From Actinomycetes bacterium (GTDB lineage: Bacteria; Actinomycetota; Coriobacteriia; Coriobacteriales; Atopobiaceae): a DNA stretch of 45,827 nucleotides. Position 1 is the first letter of the stretch. Each line of letters begins with the position of its first letter. This document shows positions 1-8,395 of this stretch, piece after piece. The notes under the pieces were generated by a model that was given only the letters and a program-made list of their open reading frames with translations, had not been told where the DNA came from and did no database searches. The position numbers were made by a program, and so were the translations under genes. The stretch covers positions 1 to 45,827 of the forward strand of contig JAKPQM010000054.1 of NCBI GenBank assembly GCA_029546925.1, given 5' to 3'.

Positions 1-2407
1 TGAGGTTGTTGGCGACGACGCCGTCCTTCTCGGTGACGTTGGCGACGCAGTAGTCGAAGTTGGCCTGCTCGGCGAGCTCCTCCTCCTGGCCGACCATGGA
101 CAGGGCCTCCTTGGGGCAGACGCGCACGCAGACGCCGCAGCCCATGCAGTCGAGCGGGGAGATGGCGATGGAGAACTTCATGCCCGGGAACTTCTTGGCG
201 GGCATGAGGTCGAGCAGCTTGATGCCCTCGGGCGCTGCGGCGACCTCGTCCTCGGAGAGCGCGAACGGGCGGATGGCGGCGTGCGGGCAGACGTTGGAGC
301 AGCTGTTGCACTGGATGCACTTGGTCTGATCCCAGCGCGGCACGAAGGCCGCGACGCCGCGCTTCTCGTAGGCGGAGGCGCCGAGCTCGAACTGGCCGTC
401 GGCGATGTCCTTGAACGCGGAGACAGGCAGGCTGTCGCCGTCCATCAGATCGATCGGGTGCAGAAGCTCCTTGACCTGCTTGACGATGGCCTCGCGGCCC
501 TCGAGGGTGAGTGCGGAGGGCGCGTCGGTTGCGGTCTTCCAGGACTCGGGGATCTCGATCTCGGTGAAGGCGGTGGCGCCGGCATCGATGGCCTTCCAGT
601 TGGCTTCGACGATAGCCTGGCCCTTCTTGGCGTACGAATGCTCGGCGGCATCCTTCATGTACTGGATGGCATCCTCCTGGGGCAGCACGCCGGAGAGGGC
701 GAAGAAGGCGGACTGGAGGATGGTGTTGGTGCGCTTGCCCATGCCCACCTGCATAGCCAGGTCGATGGCGTTGATCAGGTAGACGCGGATGTTGTTCTCG
801 GCGATATAGCGCTTGGCAGCGGCGTTGAGATGGTGCTCGAGCTCGTCGACGGTCCACTGGCAGTTGATGAGGAAGCTGCCGCCGGGCTTGACGTCGCGGA
901 CCATCTTGAAGCCCTTGGTGATATAGGACGGATTGTGGCATGCCACGAAGTCGGCCTTGGTCACATAGTAGGGCGAGCGGATCGGGGTGTCGCCGAAGCG
1001 CAGGTGGCTGACGGTGACGCCGCCGGTCTTCTTGGAATCGTACTGGAAGTAGGCTTGGACGTACTTGTCGGTGTGGTCGCCGATGATCTTGATGGAGTTC
1101 TTGTTGGCGCCCACGGTGCCGTCGCCGCCGAGACCCCAGAACTTGCACTCGATGGTGGAGGGGTCGGCCGTGTTGGGGGCGTCTGCCATCTCGTCGAGGG
1201 AGAGCTTGGTGACGTCGTCGACGATGCCGATGGTGAACTCGCGCTTGGGATCGTCCTTGGCGAGCTCGGCGTACACGGCGAAGGCGGATGCGGGGGGCGT
1301 GTCCTTGGAGCCGAGGCCGTAGCGGCCGCCGACGACCTTGATGCCGGGCTTGCCGGCCTCATAGAGCGCGGTGATGACATCCTGGTAGAGGGGCTCGCCG
1401 ATGGAGCCGGGCTCCTTGGTGCGGTCGAGAACGGCGATGGACTTCACGGTCTCGGGCAGGGCGGCGATGAAGTGCTCGATGGACCAGGGGCGGTACAGGC
1501 GGACCTTGACGAGGCCGACCTTCTCGCCACGGGCGTTGAGGTAGTCGACGACCTCCTCGAGGACCTCGCAGAACGAGCCCATGCAGACGACGACGCGGTC
1601 CGCATCTTCGGCGCCGTAGTAGTCGAACAGGTGGTAGTTGGTGCCCAGCTTGGCGTTGACCTTGTCCATGTACTCCTCGACGACGGCGGGGAGCGCATCG
1701 TAGGCGGGGTTGCAAGCCTCGCGATGCTGGAAGAAGATATCGCCGTTCTCGTGGGAGCCGCGTGCGTGCGGATGCTCGGGGTTGAGGGCGTGATCGCGGA
1801 ACGCCTGGACGGCATCCATGTCGCACAGCTCTTTGAGGTCCTCGAAATCCCACACGGCGACCTTCTGGATCTCGTGCGAGGTACGGAAACCGTCGAAGAA
1901 GTTGATGAACGGCACGCTGCCCTTGATGGCGGAGAGGTGCGCGACGGCCGAGAGGTCCATGACCTCCTGGACGCTGCCCTCGGCGAGCATGGCGAAGCCG
2001 GTCTGGCGGCAGGCCATGACGTCGGAGTGATCGCCGAAGATGTTGAGCGCGTGGCTGGCCACGGTGCGAGCGGACACGTGGAAGACCGACGGAAGGCCCT
2101 CGCCCGCGATCTTGTACATGTTGGGGATCATGAGCAGCAGACCCTGGGACGCCGTGTAGGTGGTGGTCAGCGCACCGACGCCGAGAGAGCCGTGAACGGC
2201 GCCTGCGGCACCGGCCTCGGACTGCATCTCGACGACCTTGACGGTCGTGCCGAAGATGTTCTTCTGGCCTGCGGCCGCCCACTGGTCGACATAGTCGGCC
2301 ATAGGGCTGGACGGCGTGATGGGGTAGATGCCCGCCACCTCCGTGAACGCATACGACACCCACGCCGCAGCGTTGTTACCGTCCATGGACTTGAATTTTC
2401 TTGCCAT
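1..2407 (-). CDS. nifJ: Pyruvate:ferredoxin (flavodoxin) oxidoreductase, 3' end outside window
   Basis: Oxidises pyruvate with CoA to acetyl-CoA and CO2, passing electrons to ferredoxin; cytoplasmic. 802 residues are visible of a family usually near 1,180, so the C-terminal thiamine-diphosphate domain lies beyond the window edge. Visible parts in order: the N-terminal pyrimidine-binding domain with the signature GIYPITPSSPMAD near residue 26, the middle CoA/transketolase-like domains, and a two-cluster ferredoxin domain (CIQCNSCSNVCP, then CMGCGVCVRVCP) near residues 690-770. The ATG at 2407 is preceded by a good AGGAG site and gives the usual start MARKFKSMDG. A TATAAT box lies about 110 bases upstream. 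It supplies the acetyl-CoA and reduced ferredoxin that the acyl-phosphate genes and flavoproteins nearby could use. The long open frames on the opposite strand are codon-bias shadows. Confidence 0.96.
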   Translation of the reverse strand, partial: MARKFKSMDGNNAAAWVSYAFTEVAGIYPITPSSPMADYVDQWAAAGQKNIFGTTVKVVEMQSEAGAAGAVHGSLGVGALTTTYTASQGLLLMIPNMYKIAGEGLPSVFHVSARTVASHALNIFGDHSDVMACRQTGFAMLAEGSVQEVMDLSAVAHLSAIKGSVPFINFFDGFRTSHEIQKVAVWDFEDLKELCDMDAVQAFRDHALNPEHPHARGSHENGDIFFQHREACNPAYDALPAVVEEYMDKVNAKLGTNYHLFDYYGAEDADRVVVCMGSFCEVLEEVVDYLNARGEKVGLVKVRLYRPWSIEHFIAALPETVKSIAVLDRTKEPGSIGEPLYQDVITALYEAGKPGIKVVGGRYGLGSKDTPPASAFAVYAELAKDDPKREFTIGIVDDVTKLSLDEMADAPNTADPSTIECKFWGLGGDGTVGANKNSIKIIGDHTDKYVQAYFQYDSKKTGGVTVSHLRFGDTPIRSPYYVTKADFVACHNPSYITKGFKMVRDVKPGGSFLINCQWTVDELEHHLNAAAKRYIAENNIRVYLINAIDLAMQVGMGKRTNTILQSAFFALSGVLPQEDAIQYMKDAAEHSYAKKGQAIVEANWKAIDAGATAFTEIEIPESWKTATDAPSALTLEGREAIVKQVKELLHPIDLMDGDSLPVSAFKDIADGQFELGASAYEKRGVAAFVPRWDQTKCIQCNSCSNVCPHAAIRPFALSEDEVAAAPEGIKLLDLMPAKKFPGMKFSIAISPLDCMGCGVCVRVCPKEALSMVGQEEELAEQANFDYCVANVTEKDGVVANNL

Positions 2408-2434
2408 GTCCTCTCCTCTGCTTGGCTCCTCATC

Positions 2435-2454
2435 CCGCCTGGAAGGCGGTTTTT
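2435..2454. other. Hairpin in the nifJ leader
   Basis: CCGCCT-GGA-AGGCGG followed by TTTTT on the plus strand. On the minus strand it is a hairpin in the untranslated leader between the nifJ -10 box and start codon. Read plus, it looks like a short intrinsic terminator, although no plus-strand gene ends here. Role unknown. Confidence 0.35.
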
Positions 2455-2513
2455 CCACAGGGTATTTGGGGGCGCATCAGAATGCTTTGGCGATGCATCC
2501 TCAAAACACATCA

Positions 2514-2519
2514 ATTATA
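2514..2519 (-). promoter_or_regulatory. Candidate -10 box of nifJ
   Basis: Perfect TATAAT on the minus strand in an AT-rich patch upstream of nifJ, in a genome where such patches are rare. No convincing -35 hexamer at 16-18 bp was found, so the call rests on the -10 box and its position between two same-strand genes. Confidence 0.45.
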
Positions 2520-2603
2520 TACGCAACATGCTTGCAATAAATCCGAAACGTCCTTAAAGCGAGGGCAATAACAGCAAATCCAGAGACGGGTGGGGATAAG
2601 GGC

Positions 2604-3269
2604 TCAGCGCTTTTTATGCGCGTTATCGAAAAGGCGCTGGTAGGATGCTGCGAATCGGGCTGCGCGCTCGCCCATGCGATCGCTCGACACCACGATGCCA
2701 TGCTCGTCGGATGCGAGGAAGGTCTCATCGGCCTCGATGGCGCCCTCAGCGAGGAGGGCCGCAAGATCCGGTCGATACGTGGTCGCGATGCCCAAGGTCT
2801 GGGCAAGCTGCACGACGAGGCTCGAGGCGGCGCTCTTATCGACGTTCGCCGCAATGCCCGCCATAAACTCGCCATCCACGTAGGCGAAGATCGTTTCCGG
2901 GGCGATGCCCGTCCCGTCCTGCTCATACGCCGCACGCTGAGCACGGGCGAGAAGCACGCGCTCGTTCGTCTCGGCCAGCGGCTCGTAGGGACCGACGGTC
3001 ATCGCAGCGGCGCCGTTCTCGTCGACGATGAGCATGAGGACGCCGTCCGGATGCTCGTGGCTGCCCTCGGCGAGCGTCCATTCCACGTGCTGTTTAGCCC
3101 AGGCGACAAGCTCGGGCGAGATCGCCGCGCCGCCCACCGCACGGCGGGCAAGGGCGCGCATGTGGCGGTTCTCGAGCAGGAGACGACCGGCGGCGAGACG
3201 CCAGCGGCACACGAGCGCCGGGGTTCCCAGCGAGAAGCCGACCGTCTCATGAGGGGTCATTCCTGCCAT
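2604..3269 (-). CDS. Unrecognised protein, weak resemblance to class IV aminotransferases
   Basis: 221 residues. The ATG at 3269 (MAGMTPHETV) has an AAGGAG site 7 bases upstream; open frame further upstream runs into the divergent gluQ. I do not recognise the family with confidence. The C-terminal segment ADETFLASDEHGIV and the earlier LMLIVDENG resemble conserved stretches of branched-chain or D-amino-acid aminotransferases, but the usual catalytic lysine context and glycine-rich phosphate-binding loop are not clear. It may be a divergent, perhaps non-catalytic relative. No signal peptide or membrane segment. It is divergent from gluQ with about 80 bases between the starts and co-directional with nifJ, 196 bases away. 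Confidence 0.7.
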   Translation of the reverse strand: MAGMTPHETVGFSLGTPALVCRWRLAAGRLLLENRHMRALARRAVGGAAISPELVAWAKQHVEWTLAEGSHEHPDGVLMLIVDENGAAAMTVGPYEPLAETNERVLLARAQRAAYEQDGTGIAPETIFAYVDGEFMAGIAANVDKSAASSLVVQLAQTLGIATTYRPDLAALLAEGAIEADETFLASDEHGIVVSSDRMGERAARFAASYQRLFDNAHKKR

Positions 3270-3351
3270 GGTGCCGCTCCTTTTTCGCCGCGCTGCGCCA
3301 GCCGTTCCGATATGCGAAACTACATCGTAGCGTATGTTTTGAGGAGCAGAT

Positions 3352-4317
3352 ATGGATCCAACCGCTGTAGAACGAGAAGTGCCGACGACGGTGGGGCGCC
3401 TCGCTCCGTCGCCGTCGGGGCGCATGCACGCAGGCAACGCCTTCGCCTCGCTCATGGCCTGGTTGGCGGCGCGGTCGGTAGGCGGCAGGATGGTGCTCAG
3501 GATCGAAGATCTCGACGAGCGCTGCCGAGACCGCAGCGTTGCCGAGGCGCTCATCGACGACCTTGCATGGATGGGGCTCGACTGGGATGAGGGGCCGTGT
3601 TGGCAGAGCGAGCGCGCGGACGTGTATGCCGAGGCCTTCTCGCAGCTCGAAGAGGCGGGTCTCACCTACCCCTGCTTCTGCTCGCGGGCAAGCCTGCATG
3701 CGGCCGAGGCCCCCCATGGGAGCGATGGCACGCCCGTCTACCAGGGCACATGCCGCAGGCTCTCGGCAGCCGAGGTCGAGGAGCGCCGAGCCGTGCGCGA
3801 GCCGGCTGTGCGGCTCATCGTGGGCGGCGCGGAGATCGTCTTCGACGATGCGGTCCTCGGGCGGCAGCATGAGCTGCTGGCCCGCGATTGCGGCGACTTC
3901 GTGGTGCGACGCGCCGATGGGGTGTACGCGTACCAGCTGGCCTGCGCCGTAGACGATGCGCTCATGGGCGTCACGCAGGTCGTGCGCGGAAACGACCTCC
4001 TGGGGTCGACGGGGCGCCAGATCTATGTGCAGCAGCTGCTCGGCTTGGCGAATCCCGGCTATGGGCATGTGCCCCTTCTCGTAGCCCCTGACGGGAGGCG
4101 CCTCGCCAAGCGCGACGGCGATCTCGCCCTCGGAGCGCTCCGCAGGCGCGGGGTCTCTCCAGAGCGCTTGGCCGGCTGGCTCGGCACGCTTGCGGGCTTC
4201 GTCGATCCGGGTGCGGAGCTCTCCGCAACGGAATTGGTCGCGCACTTCTCGTGGGATGCTCTCAGGGCATGCGGGAATAATATCGTTGTGGACGCGGAAG
4301 CTGTTTCTGCGGTATGA
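3352..4317 (+). CDS. gluQ: Glutamyl-Q tRNA(Asp) synthetase-like protein
   Basis: 321 residues. Resembles the catalytic core of class Ic glutamyl-tRNA synthetase without the anticodon-binding domain, the form known as GluQRS, which activates glutamate and transfers it to queuosine of tRNA-Asp. The HIGH-type motif is PSPSGRMHAGN at residues 19-29. A zinc-type cluster follows (CFCSRAS, then YQGTCR about 25-30 residues on), and the KMSKS-equivalent loop is LAKRDGD near residue 250. The length matches the family (about 300). The start ATG follows a GAGGAG site. The gene ends 16 bases before tRNA-Ser. A true GltX is less likely because the C-terminal helical cage is absent. Confidence 0.88.
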   Translation: MDPTAVEREVPTTVGRLAPSPSGRMHAGNAFASLMAWLAARSVGGRMVLRIEDLDERCRDRSVAEALIDDLAWMGLDWDEGPCWQSERADVYAEAFSQLEEAGLTYPCFCSRASLHAAEAPHGSDGTPVYQGTCRRLSAAEVEERRAVREPAVRLIVGGAEIVFDDAVLGRQHELLARDCGDFVVRRADGVYAYQLACAVDDALMGVTQVVRGNDLLGSTGRQIYVQQLLGLANPGYGHVPLLVAPDGRRLAKRDGDLALGALRRRGVSPERLAGWLGTLAGFVDPGAELSATELVAHFSWDALRACGNNIVVDAEAVSAV

Positions 4318-4333
4318 TGCGTAGGCACCTATT

Positions 4334-4425
4334 GGAGAGCTGACCGAGAGGCCGAAGGTGCTCGCCTGCTAAGCGAGTAAGGGCTCCAAAGCCCTTCTGG
4401 GGTTCGAATCCCCAGCTCTCCGCCA
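4334..4425 (+). tRNA. tRNA-Ser (anticodon GCT)
   Basis: Class II tRNA with a long variable arm. The acceptor stem GGAGAGC (4334-4340) pairs with GCTCTCC (4415-4421), the discriminator is G, and CCA is encoded (4423-4425). The anticodon loop CTGCTAA lies inside the stem CTCGC/GCGAG. The variable arm GGGCT..AGCCC and the T arm GGGGTTCGAATCCCC are intact. Confidence 0.97.
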
Positions 4426-4537
4426 GCCCGCTATGCGCCCCCGCTGTGGGGGCGTTTTCGTTTGCACGACAACAGAAGAGGGACACCCCTTCTATCGCAT
4501 CTCCCCCGCCGAGCGGCACGCATCCTATACTGGGAGC

Positions 4538-5191
4538 ATGATGGACGAGACGGACAGCCATGCCGATGTCGGCGCAGCAGTCGAGGAGCTGCTCTGCACC
4601 GCGAGCACGCGTTACGGGTTCGCTGACCATAGCTTCTCCTTGGGCGTACCGTTCCCGCCTATCCTCCATGACGACCGCGGCGCACCGTACCTGCTCGGCG
4701 CGGATGGCCTTGAGGACCGCAACCTGCTCGTGAGCAAGACCGATGAGGAGGCAGCCGTACTCATCGCCTGGATCCGTCCCGAGCAGGGCTCCCCTGTTGT
4801 GGGATTCGGCATCGATCTCGTGGCGCTCGATGGCTTCGAGGGCAAGCACGGCGCGTTTTTCGTGAAGCACCTGCTCAGCGAGCAGGATCTGCGCTTCCTG
4901 CCCGAGATCTCCTCCAGCGGGCCAACCGCCAGCGCCTACGCCTTCTCCGCCAAGGAAGCCGCTTTCAAGGCCTGTTCGCAGCCCCTGCGCGCATGGATCG
5001 ACGCATACGGAGAGGGCTTCTATTTCGAGGCGCGCGGATTCGAGCTGGCAGACGCAACCCACGAGCAGGGCACCGCCCGCAAAGGAGAGGCGCAGGCCGC
5101 CATGGATGCCCTCGGCATCGCGCAGATCGAGCTTTTGCGCGCGCCTGCTGGCAACCTCCTCGTCACAGCAGCCTTCGCGCTCGCACGATAG
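4538..5191 (+). CDS. 4'-phosphopantetheinyl transferase superfamily protein
   Basis: 217 residues. Predicted to move the phosphopantetheine arm from CoA to a carrier-protein serine. The second half has the superfamily marks: GFGIDLVALDGF at residues 89-100 (D93 as a magnesium ligand) and FSAKEAAFKA at residues 136-145 (E140, K144). The first half shows no clear motif, so the size suggests an Sfp-type two-lobe protein rather than the roughly 120-residue AcpS. Start: ATG at 4538 or the adjoining 4541, after a weak GGGAG. The window encodes one stand-alone acyl carrier protein (18647-18883), a possible partner, but the genes are far apart and the link is inference. Confidence 0.75.
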   Translation: MMDETDSHADVGAAVEELLCTASTRYGFADHSFSLGVPFPPILHDDRGAPYLLGADGLEDRNLLVSKTDEEAAVLIAWIRPEQGSPVVGFGIDLVALDGFEGKHGAFFVKHLLSEQDLRFLPEISSSGPTASAYAFSAKEAAFKACSQPLRAWIDAYGEGFYFEARGFELADATHEQGTARKGEAQAAMDALGIAQIELLRAPAGNLLVTAAFALAR

Positions 5192-5276
5192 CGAAGGGAG
5201 AGGCCTGCTATGTACAGTCAAGGTAAGGTCAAGGGTTAGCCTGGGATTCTCGACGGGATCTTGGGGAGGCATTTGC

Positions 5277-5369
5277 CCGGCAAGGCGGGGGTGCACAGAA
5301 GGGACGGTCCTCGCTGTGCAAAAAATGCACAGCGAGGACCGTCCCTTCTGTGCACCCCCGCCTTGCCGG
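5277..5369. repeat. Perfect 44-bp inverted repeat with A5 loop
   Basis: Left arm 5277-5320, loop AAAAA 5321-5325, right arm 5326-5369; the arms are perfect reverse complements. It lies between the convergent genes ending at 5191 (plus) and 5422 (minus). It has no coding potential. It could act as a bidirectional transcription barrier or be a palindromic mobile or REP-type element. Arms this long and perfect exceed what an ordinary terminator needs. Confidence 0.95.
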
Positions 5370-5421
5370 AAACCGAGCAGAAAGGGAGCGCTCTTCTCTA
5401 TCGACCCCGCCTGCCGCTTAT

Positions 5422-6150
5422 CTATCTCCGTTTGCATGGGATGGGCTTGGGCGGCGTCTTGGGCTTCTCGGCACCAGCTGTGATGATAGCGCCCTCGGGA
5501 CAGACCTCGAGGCATCTGTTGCACTGCGTGCAGTTCTTCTGCACAACCACGTGCACGAACTTCGGCTTGCCGAGAATAGCATCGTCCTCGCAGACATCGA
5601 GGCACTTGCCGCAGCCGATGCACTTGCTCACGAGGATGTGGTAGGTCTGGAACGCACGGCAGGATCCTGCGGAGCAGACCTTCTTCGTGATGTGCTCCTT
5701 GATCTCGGACCCGAAGAGGTCGAGCGCCTGCGCGACAGCGCGGCCGAGAGCCTTGCCCTCGTCGCAGATCGACTGGACGGCCATGACCGGAGCGAGATCG
5801 CGCAGAAGGGCGATGTCGCCCGGCTTGCCTTTCTTCGAGCAGATATCGGTGAGGATGGTGGCGATCTGGAAGCCGCCCTCGTGGCCGAACGTGCAGGTGC
5901 ACTCGGTCGAAAGGCGCAGCTCTTGGACGATATCCAGCAGGGCGTCGGCCATGCAGGACTTCTCGTCGTAGGTGCGCAGCATAATACCATCCGCAAACGT
6001 CATCTCGTCGCCGAAACGGTCGGGTGTGGCGAAGGTTGCCGCAGGAAGGGAGAGCCACACGGCCTTGAGGCCGCTCGGATCGACACCGAGGGTGGCGAGC
6101 AGGTCGTTGACGGTCGTCGCAGAGGGCGTGTTGGAGATTGCGTAATCCAC
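5422..6150 (-). CDS. Iron-sulfur protein: NuoF-type C-terminal cluster region plus two [4Fe-4S] ferredoxin motifs
   Basis: 242 residues, soluble. Residues about 55-140 resemble the C-terminal iron-sulfur part of NADH dehydrogenase subunit F/HydB (cysteines 66, 84, 86 and 129), but the NADH/FMN domain is absent. Residues 177-222 hold two ferredoxin motifs, CIGCGKCLDVC and CTQCNRCLEVCPEGA. It is the second gene of a pair: its start is 12 bases after the stop of the NuoG-GltD fusion, with an AGGAGG site. The pair probably forms one electron-transfer complex in which the large subunit supplies flavin and pyridine-nucleotide binding. The lysine- and proline-rich tail ends just before the inverted repeat. 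Confidence 0.8.
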   Translation of the reverse strand: MDYAISNTPSATTVNDLLATLGVDPSGLKAVWLSLPAATFATPDRFGDEMTFADGIMLRTYDEKSCMADALLDIVQELRLSTECTCTFGHEGGFQIATILTDICSKKGKPGDIALLRDLAPVMAVQSICDEGKALGRAVAQALDLFGSEIKEHITKKVCSAGSCRAFQTYHILVSKCIGCGKCLDVCEDDAILGKPKFVHVVVQKNCTQCNRCLEVCPEGAIITAGAEKPKTPPKPIPCKRR

Positions 6151-6162
6151 GGTATGTCCCTC

Positions 6163-8286
6163 CTAGTATTCGTTCCACAGGCGCGGGCGGGTGATCTTGA
6201 GGCGCAGGTCGCATTTGAGGCAGCGGGACGCCTCGCATGAGGCCTCGTCCTCGGTGAAGGGGCACTCGAACGGCTCGAAGGTGGCCTTGCGCTCCTCGCC
6301 GGGCGTGAACCGGGGCTGCGTGGCCTTGGTGTAGAACTCCGCAGGAGCCTTGCCCAGATCGGGGCTGGGTTCCTCGGGATCGAGCAGCTCGGCCGAGATA
6401 TCGCCGTCGCCGCCGAGGTAGCGGTCGATGGAGCTCGCGGCAACGCGGCCTTGGGCGATGGCGGCGATGACGGACTTGGTGCCGGTCACAACGTCGCCTG
6501 CAGCGAAGATGCCCTCGACGCTCGTCCTGAGGTCGTCGTCGGCCGCGATGTAGGGGCCGTGGGTGAGCTCGAGGCCCATGCCTGCGGTGTCCTCGGGCCT
6601 CTGGCCGACGCCGAAGATGACGTAGTCGGCGGGAAGCGTGAGCTCTCCGCCCTCGACCAGCTCGGTGACCGCACGGTGGTTCTCGTCGAAATAGAACTTA
6701 TCGATCTTATGGATGGTCATGGAGCCGACCTTGCCGGTTCCATCGTCGTTGATGGAGGTGAAGGCGTAGGCGTCATGCAGGACGACGCCCTCCTCGGCAG
6801 CCTCCTCGCGCTCCTCGGGCGTGGAGGTCATGGCGTCCTCGGCCTCGAGGCAGGCTACGTCGACGCTTTTCGCGCCGAGACGGACTGCGGTCCGTGCGCA
6901 GTCGTAGGCAACGTTGCCGCCGCCGAGCACCACCACGCGGCCGCCTTCGACGGGCTGCGGGCGGCCCTCGCGGGCGGCTTTCAGGAATTCGGTATTGACG
7001 TAGACGTTCTCCAGATCGTGGCCCTCCATGGGAAGGACGTTGCCCCGGTGCGTTCCCACGGTGATGAGAACGGCATCATAGCCTTGGCGGAGCAGTGCCT
7101 GCGGATCGGTGACGCGCTCGCCCATGCGGAGCCCGATGCGCGGCTCGGGGTCGGCGCCTTGGGAGATCTCGAGGATGGTGGCGGCTTCCTTGTCGATCGT
7201 CTCGTCGGGGAGGCGGTACGCGGGGATGCCGTAGCGCAGCTGGCCGCCGGTCTTGCCGTTGGCCTCGATCACATCGACCTTGTGGCCCTTCTCGGCAAGG
7301 TAGAGCGCCGCCGTGAGCCCGCCGGGGCCGGCACCGATGACGGCGGCCTTCTTGCCGGTGAGCGGCTCGTGGCGCACGCGGCTCTTCCACGCACCCGTGT
7401 CGCGCACGGCGGCGGCGCGCTTCAGGCGGCAGATGGAGAGCGGCTCGTAGAGGTGGTTGCGCTTGCAGACGCTTTGGCAGTCGTGCGTGCAGATGGTGCC
7501 GAGGGTCTCGGGGAACGGGACCTTCTCGCGGACGACCGCGGTGGCCTTCTCCCACTCGCCGGCTTCGATATAGCGCAGGTAGCGCGGGATATCGACATGA
7601 GCGGGGCAGCCGCTGCGGCAGGGGACGATGTTGTCCTCGTGGCTGCGGCCCTCCTGCACGAGGCCGACCATGTCGAGGATCGAGCCCGTGGGGCACACCT
7701 CGACGCAGGCACCGCAGAAGCGGCATCCGGCCTCTTCGAGGGACGCGCCGTTGATGGCGACGCGCATGGAGCCGTCCTCGGCGCGATGGAACCCGATGGC
7801 GCCCACGCCGCGCAGGCCCTCGCAGGCACGCACGCAGCGCCCGCAGCGTATGCAGCGGGTGAACATGTGGGTGATGAGCGGGTTGGAATCGTCGGTGGGG
7901 ACGGTGCGGCCCTTGCAGCGCCAGCGCTGCGGCGAGACGCCCATGTACTGGTACATCGACTGCAGCTCGCAGACGCCGTACTTGGGGCAGCCCGTGCAGT
8001 CCGCCGGATGCGTCGCCAGGATGAGCTCCATGGCCAGGCGGCGGAGCTTGTCCGCGCGCTCGCCCTTGGTGTTTACGACCATGCCCTCCTTGACGGCGGT
8101 CATGCAGGCCCTGACGGGCTCGTCGAGGCCCTCGACATCGACCATGCACAGGCCGCAGCCGCCGATCGGCTCGAGGTCGGGATGTCCGCACAGGTGCGGG
8201 ACGAAGATGCCGGCATCGAGAGCGGCATTGAGGATGCTCCGATCCCCACGCGTCTCGACGGTTTGGCCATCGATCGTCAGCTTCAT
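6163..8286 (-). CDS. NuoG-type iron-sulfur domain fused to GltD-type FAD/NAD(P) oxidoreductase
   Basis: 707 residues. In order: [2Fe-2S] domain (cysteines 33, 44, 47, 61); the His/Cys cluster domain typical of NuoG and [FeFe]-hydrogenases (H93, C97, C100, C106); two [4Fe-4S] motifs (CIRCGRCVRAC at 145 and CRFCGACVEVC at 188); a glutamate-synthase-beta-like domain starting with CRSGCPAHVD (223-232); an FAD fold IGAGPGGL near 317; an NAD(P) fold GGGNVAYDCA near 430; and a C-terminal cysteine tail (ASRCLKC). No hydrogenase H-cluster domain is present. It likely moves electrons between NAD(P)H and ferredoxin-type or other acceptors with the downstream gene. The start at 8286 (MKLTIDGQTV) follows AAGGAGG; a longer in-frame start at 8313 would pass through this ribosome site and is rejected. 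Confidence 0.88.
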   Translation of the reverse strand: MKLTIDGQTVETRGDRSILNAALDAGIFVPHLCGHPDLEPIGGCGLCMVDVEGLDEPVRACMTAVKEGMVVNTKGERADKLRRLAMELILATHPADCTGCPKYGVCELQSMYQYMGVSPQRWRCKGRTVPTDDSNPLITHMFTRCIRCGRCVRACEGLRGVGAIGFHRAEDGSMRVAINGASLEEAGCRFCGACVEVCPTGSILDMVGLVQEGRSHEDNIVPCRSGCPAHVDIPRYLRYIEAGEWEKATAVVREKVPFPETLGTICTHDCQSVCKRNHLYEPLSICRLKRAAAVRDTGAWKSRVRHEPLTGKKAAVIGAGPGGLTAALYLAEKGHKVDVIEANGKTGGQLRYGIPAYRLPDETIDKEAATILEISQGADPEPRIGLRMGERVTDPQALLRQGYDAVLITVGTHRGNVLPMEGHDLENVYVNTEFLKAAREGRPQPVEGGRVVVLGGGNVAYDCARTAVRLGAKSVDVACLEAEDAMTSTPEEREEAAEEGVVLHDAYAFTSINDDGTGKVGSMTIHKIDKFYFDENHRAVTELVEGGELTLPADYVIFGVGQRPEDTAGMGLELTHGPYIAADDDLRTSVEGIFAAGDVVTGTKSVIAAIAQGRVAASSIDRYLGGDGDISAELLDPEEPSPDLGKAPAEFYTKATQPRFTPGEERKATFEPFECPFTEDEASCEASRCLKCDLRLKITRPRLWNEY

Positions 8287-8345
8287 GCGCTCCCCTCCTT
8301 TCCTCTCTCCCAAGAGAATGCCATTGGGTTGACAGATACGTAGGA

Positions 8346-8373
8346 GCGGGACCCCCGTTGAGAGGGGCCCCGC
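8346..8373 (-). terminator. Hairpin after the flavoprotein gene
   Basis: GCGGG..CCCC with GGGG..CCCGC around a 6-7 base loop, in the 109-base gap between the flavoprotein stop and the next start. It has no T-run, so it may be a weak terminator, an attenuator or an mRNA-processing hairpin. Confidence 0.45.
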
Positions 8374-8395
8374 ACGCGTTACCTGCTATGCACGC

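Noticed and set aside
281-2557. Long open frame opposite nifJ (about 758 codons)
   Set aside because: It is antisense to a clear nifJ, has repeated low-complexity content and no ribosome site or domain; a product of high-GC codon bias.
6451-8343. Long open frame opposite the NuoG-GltD fusion
   Set aside because: Same reason: the other strand has multiple correctly placed cysteine motifs and flavin folds.
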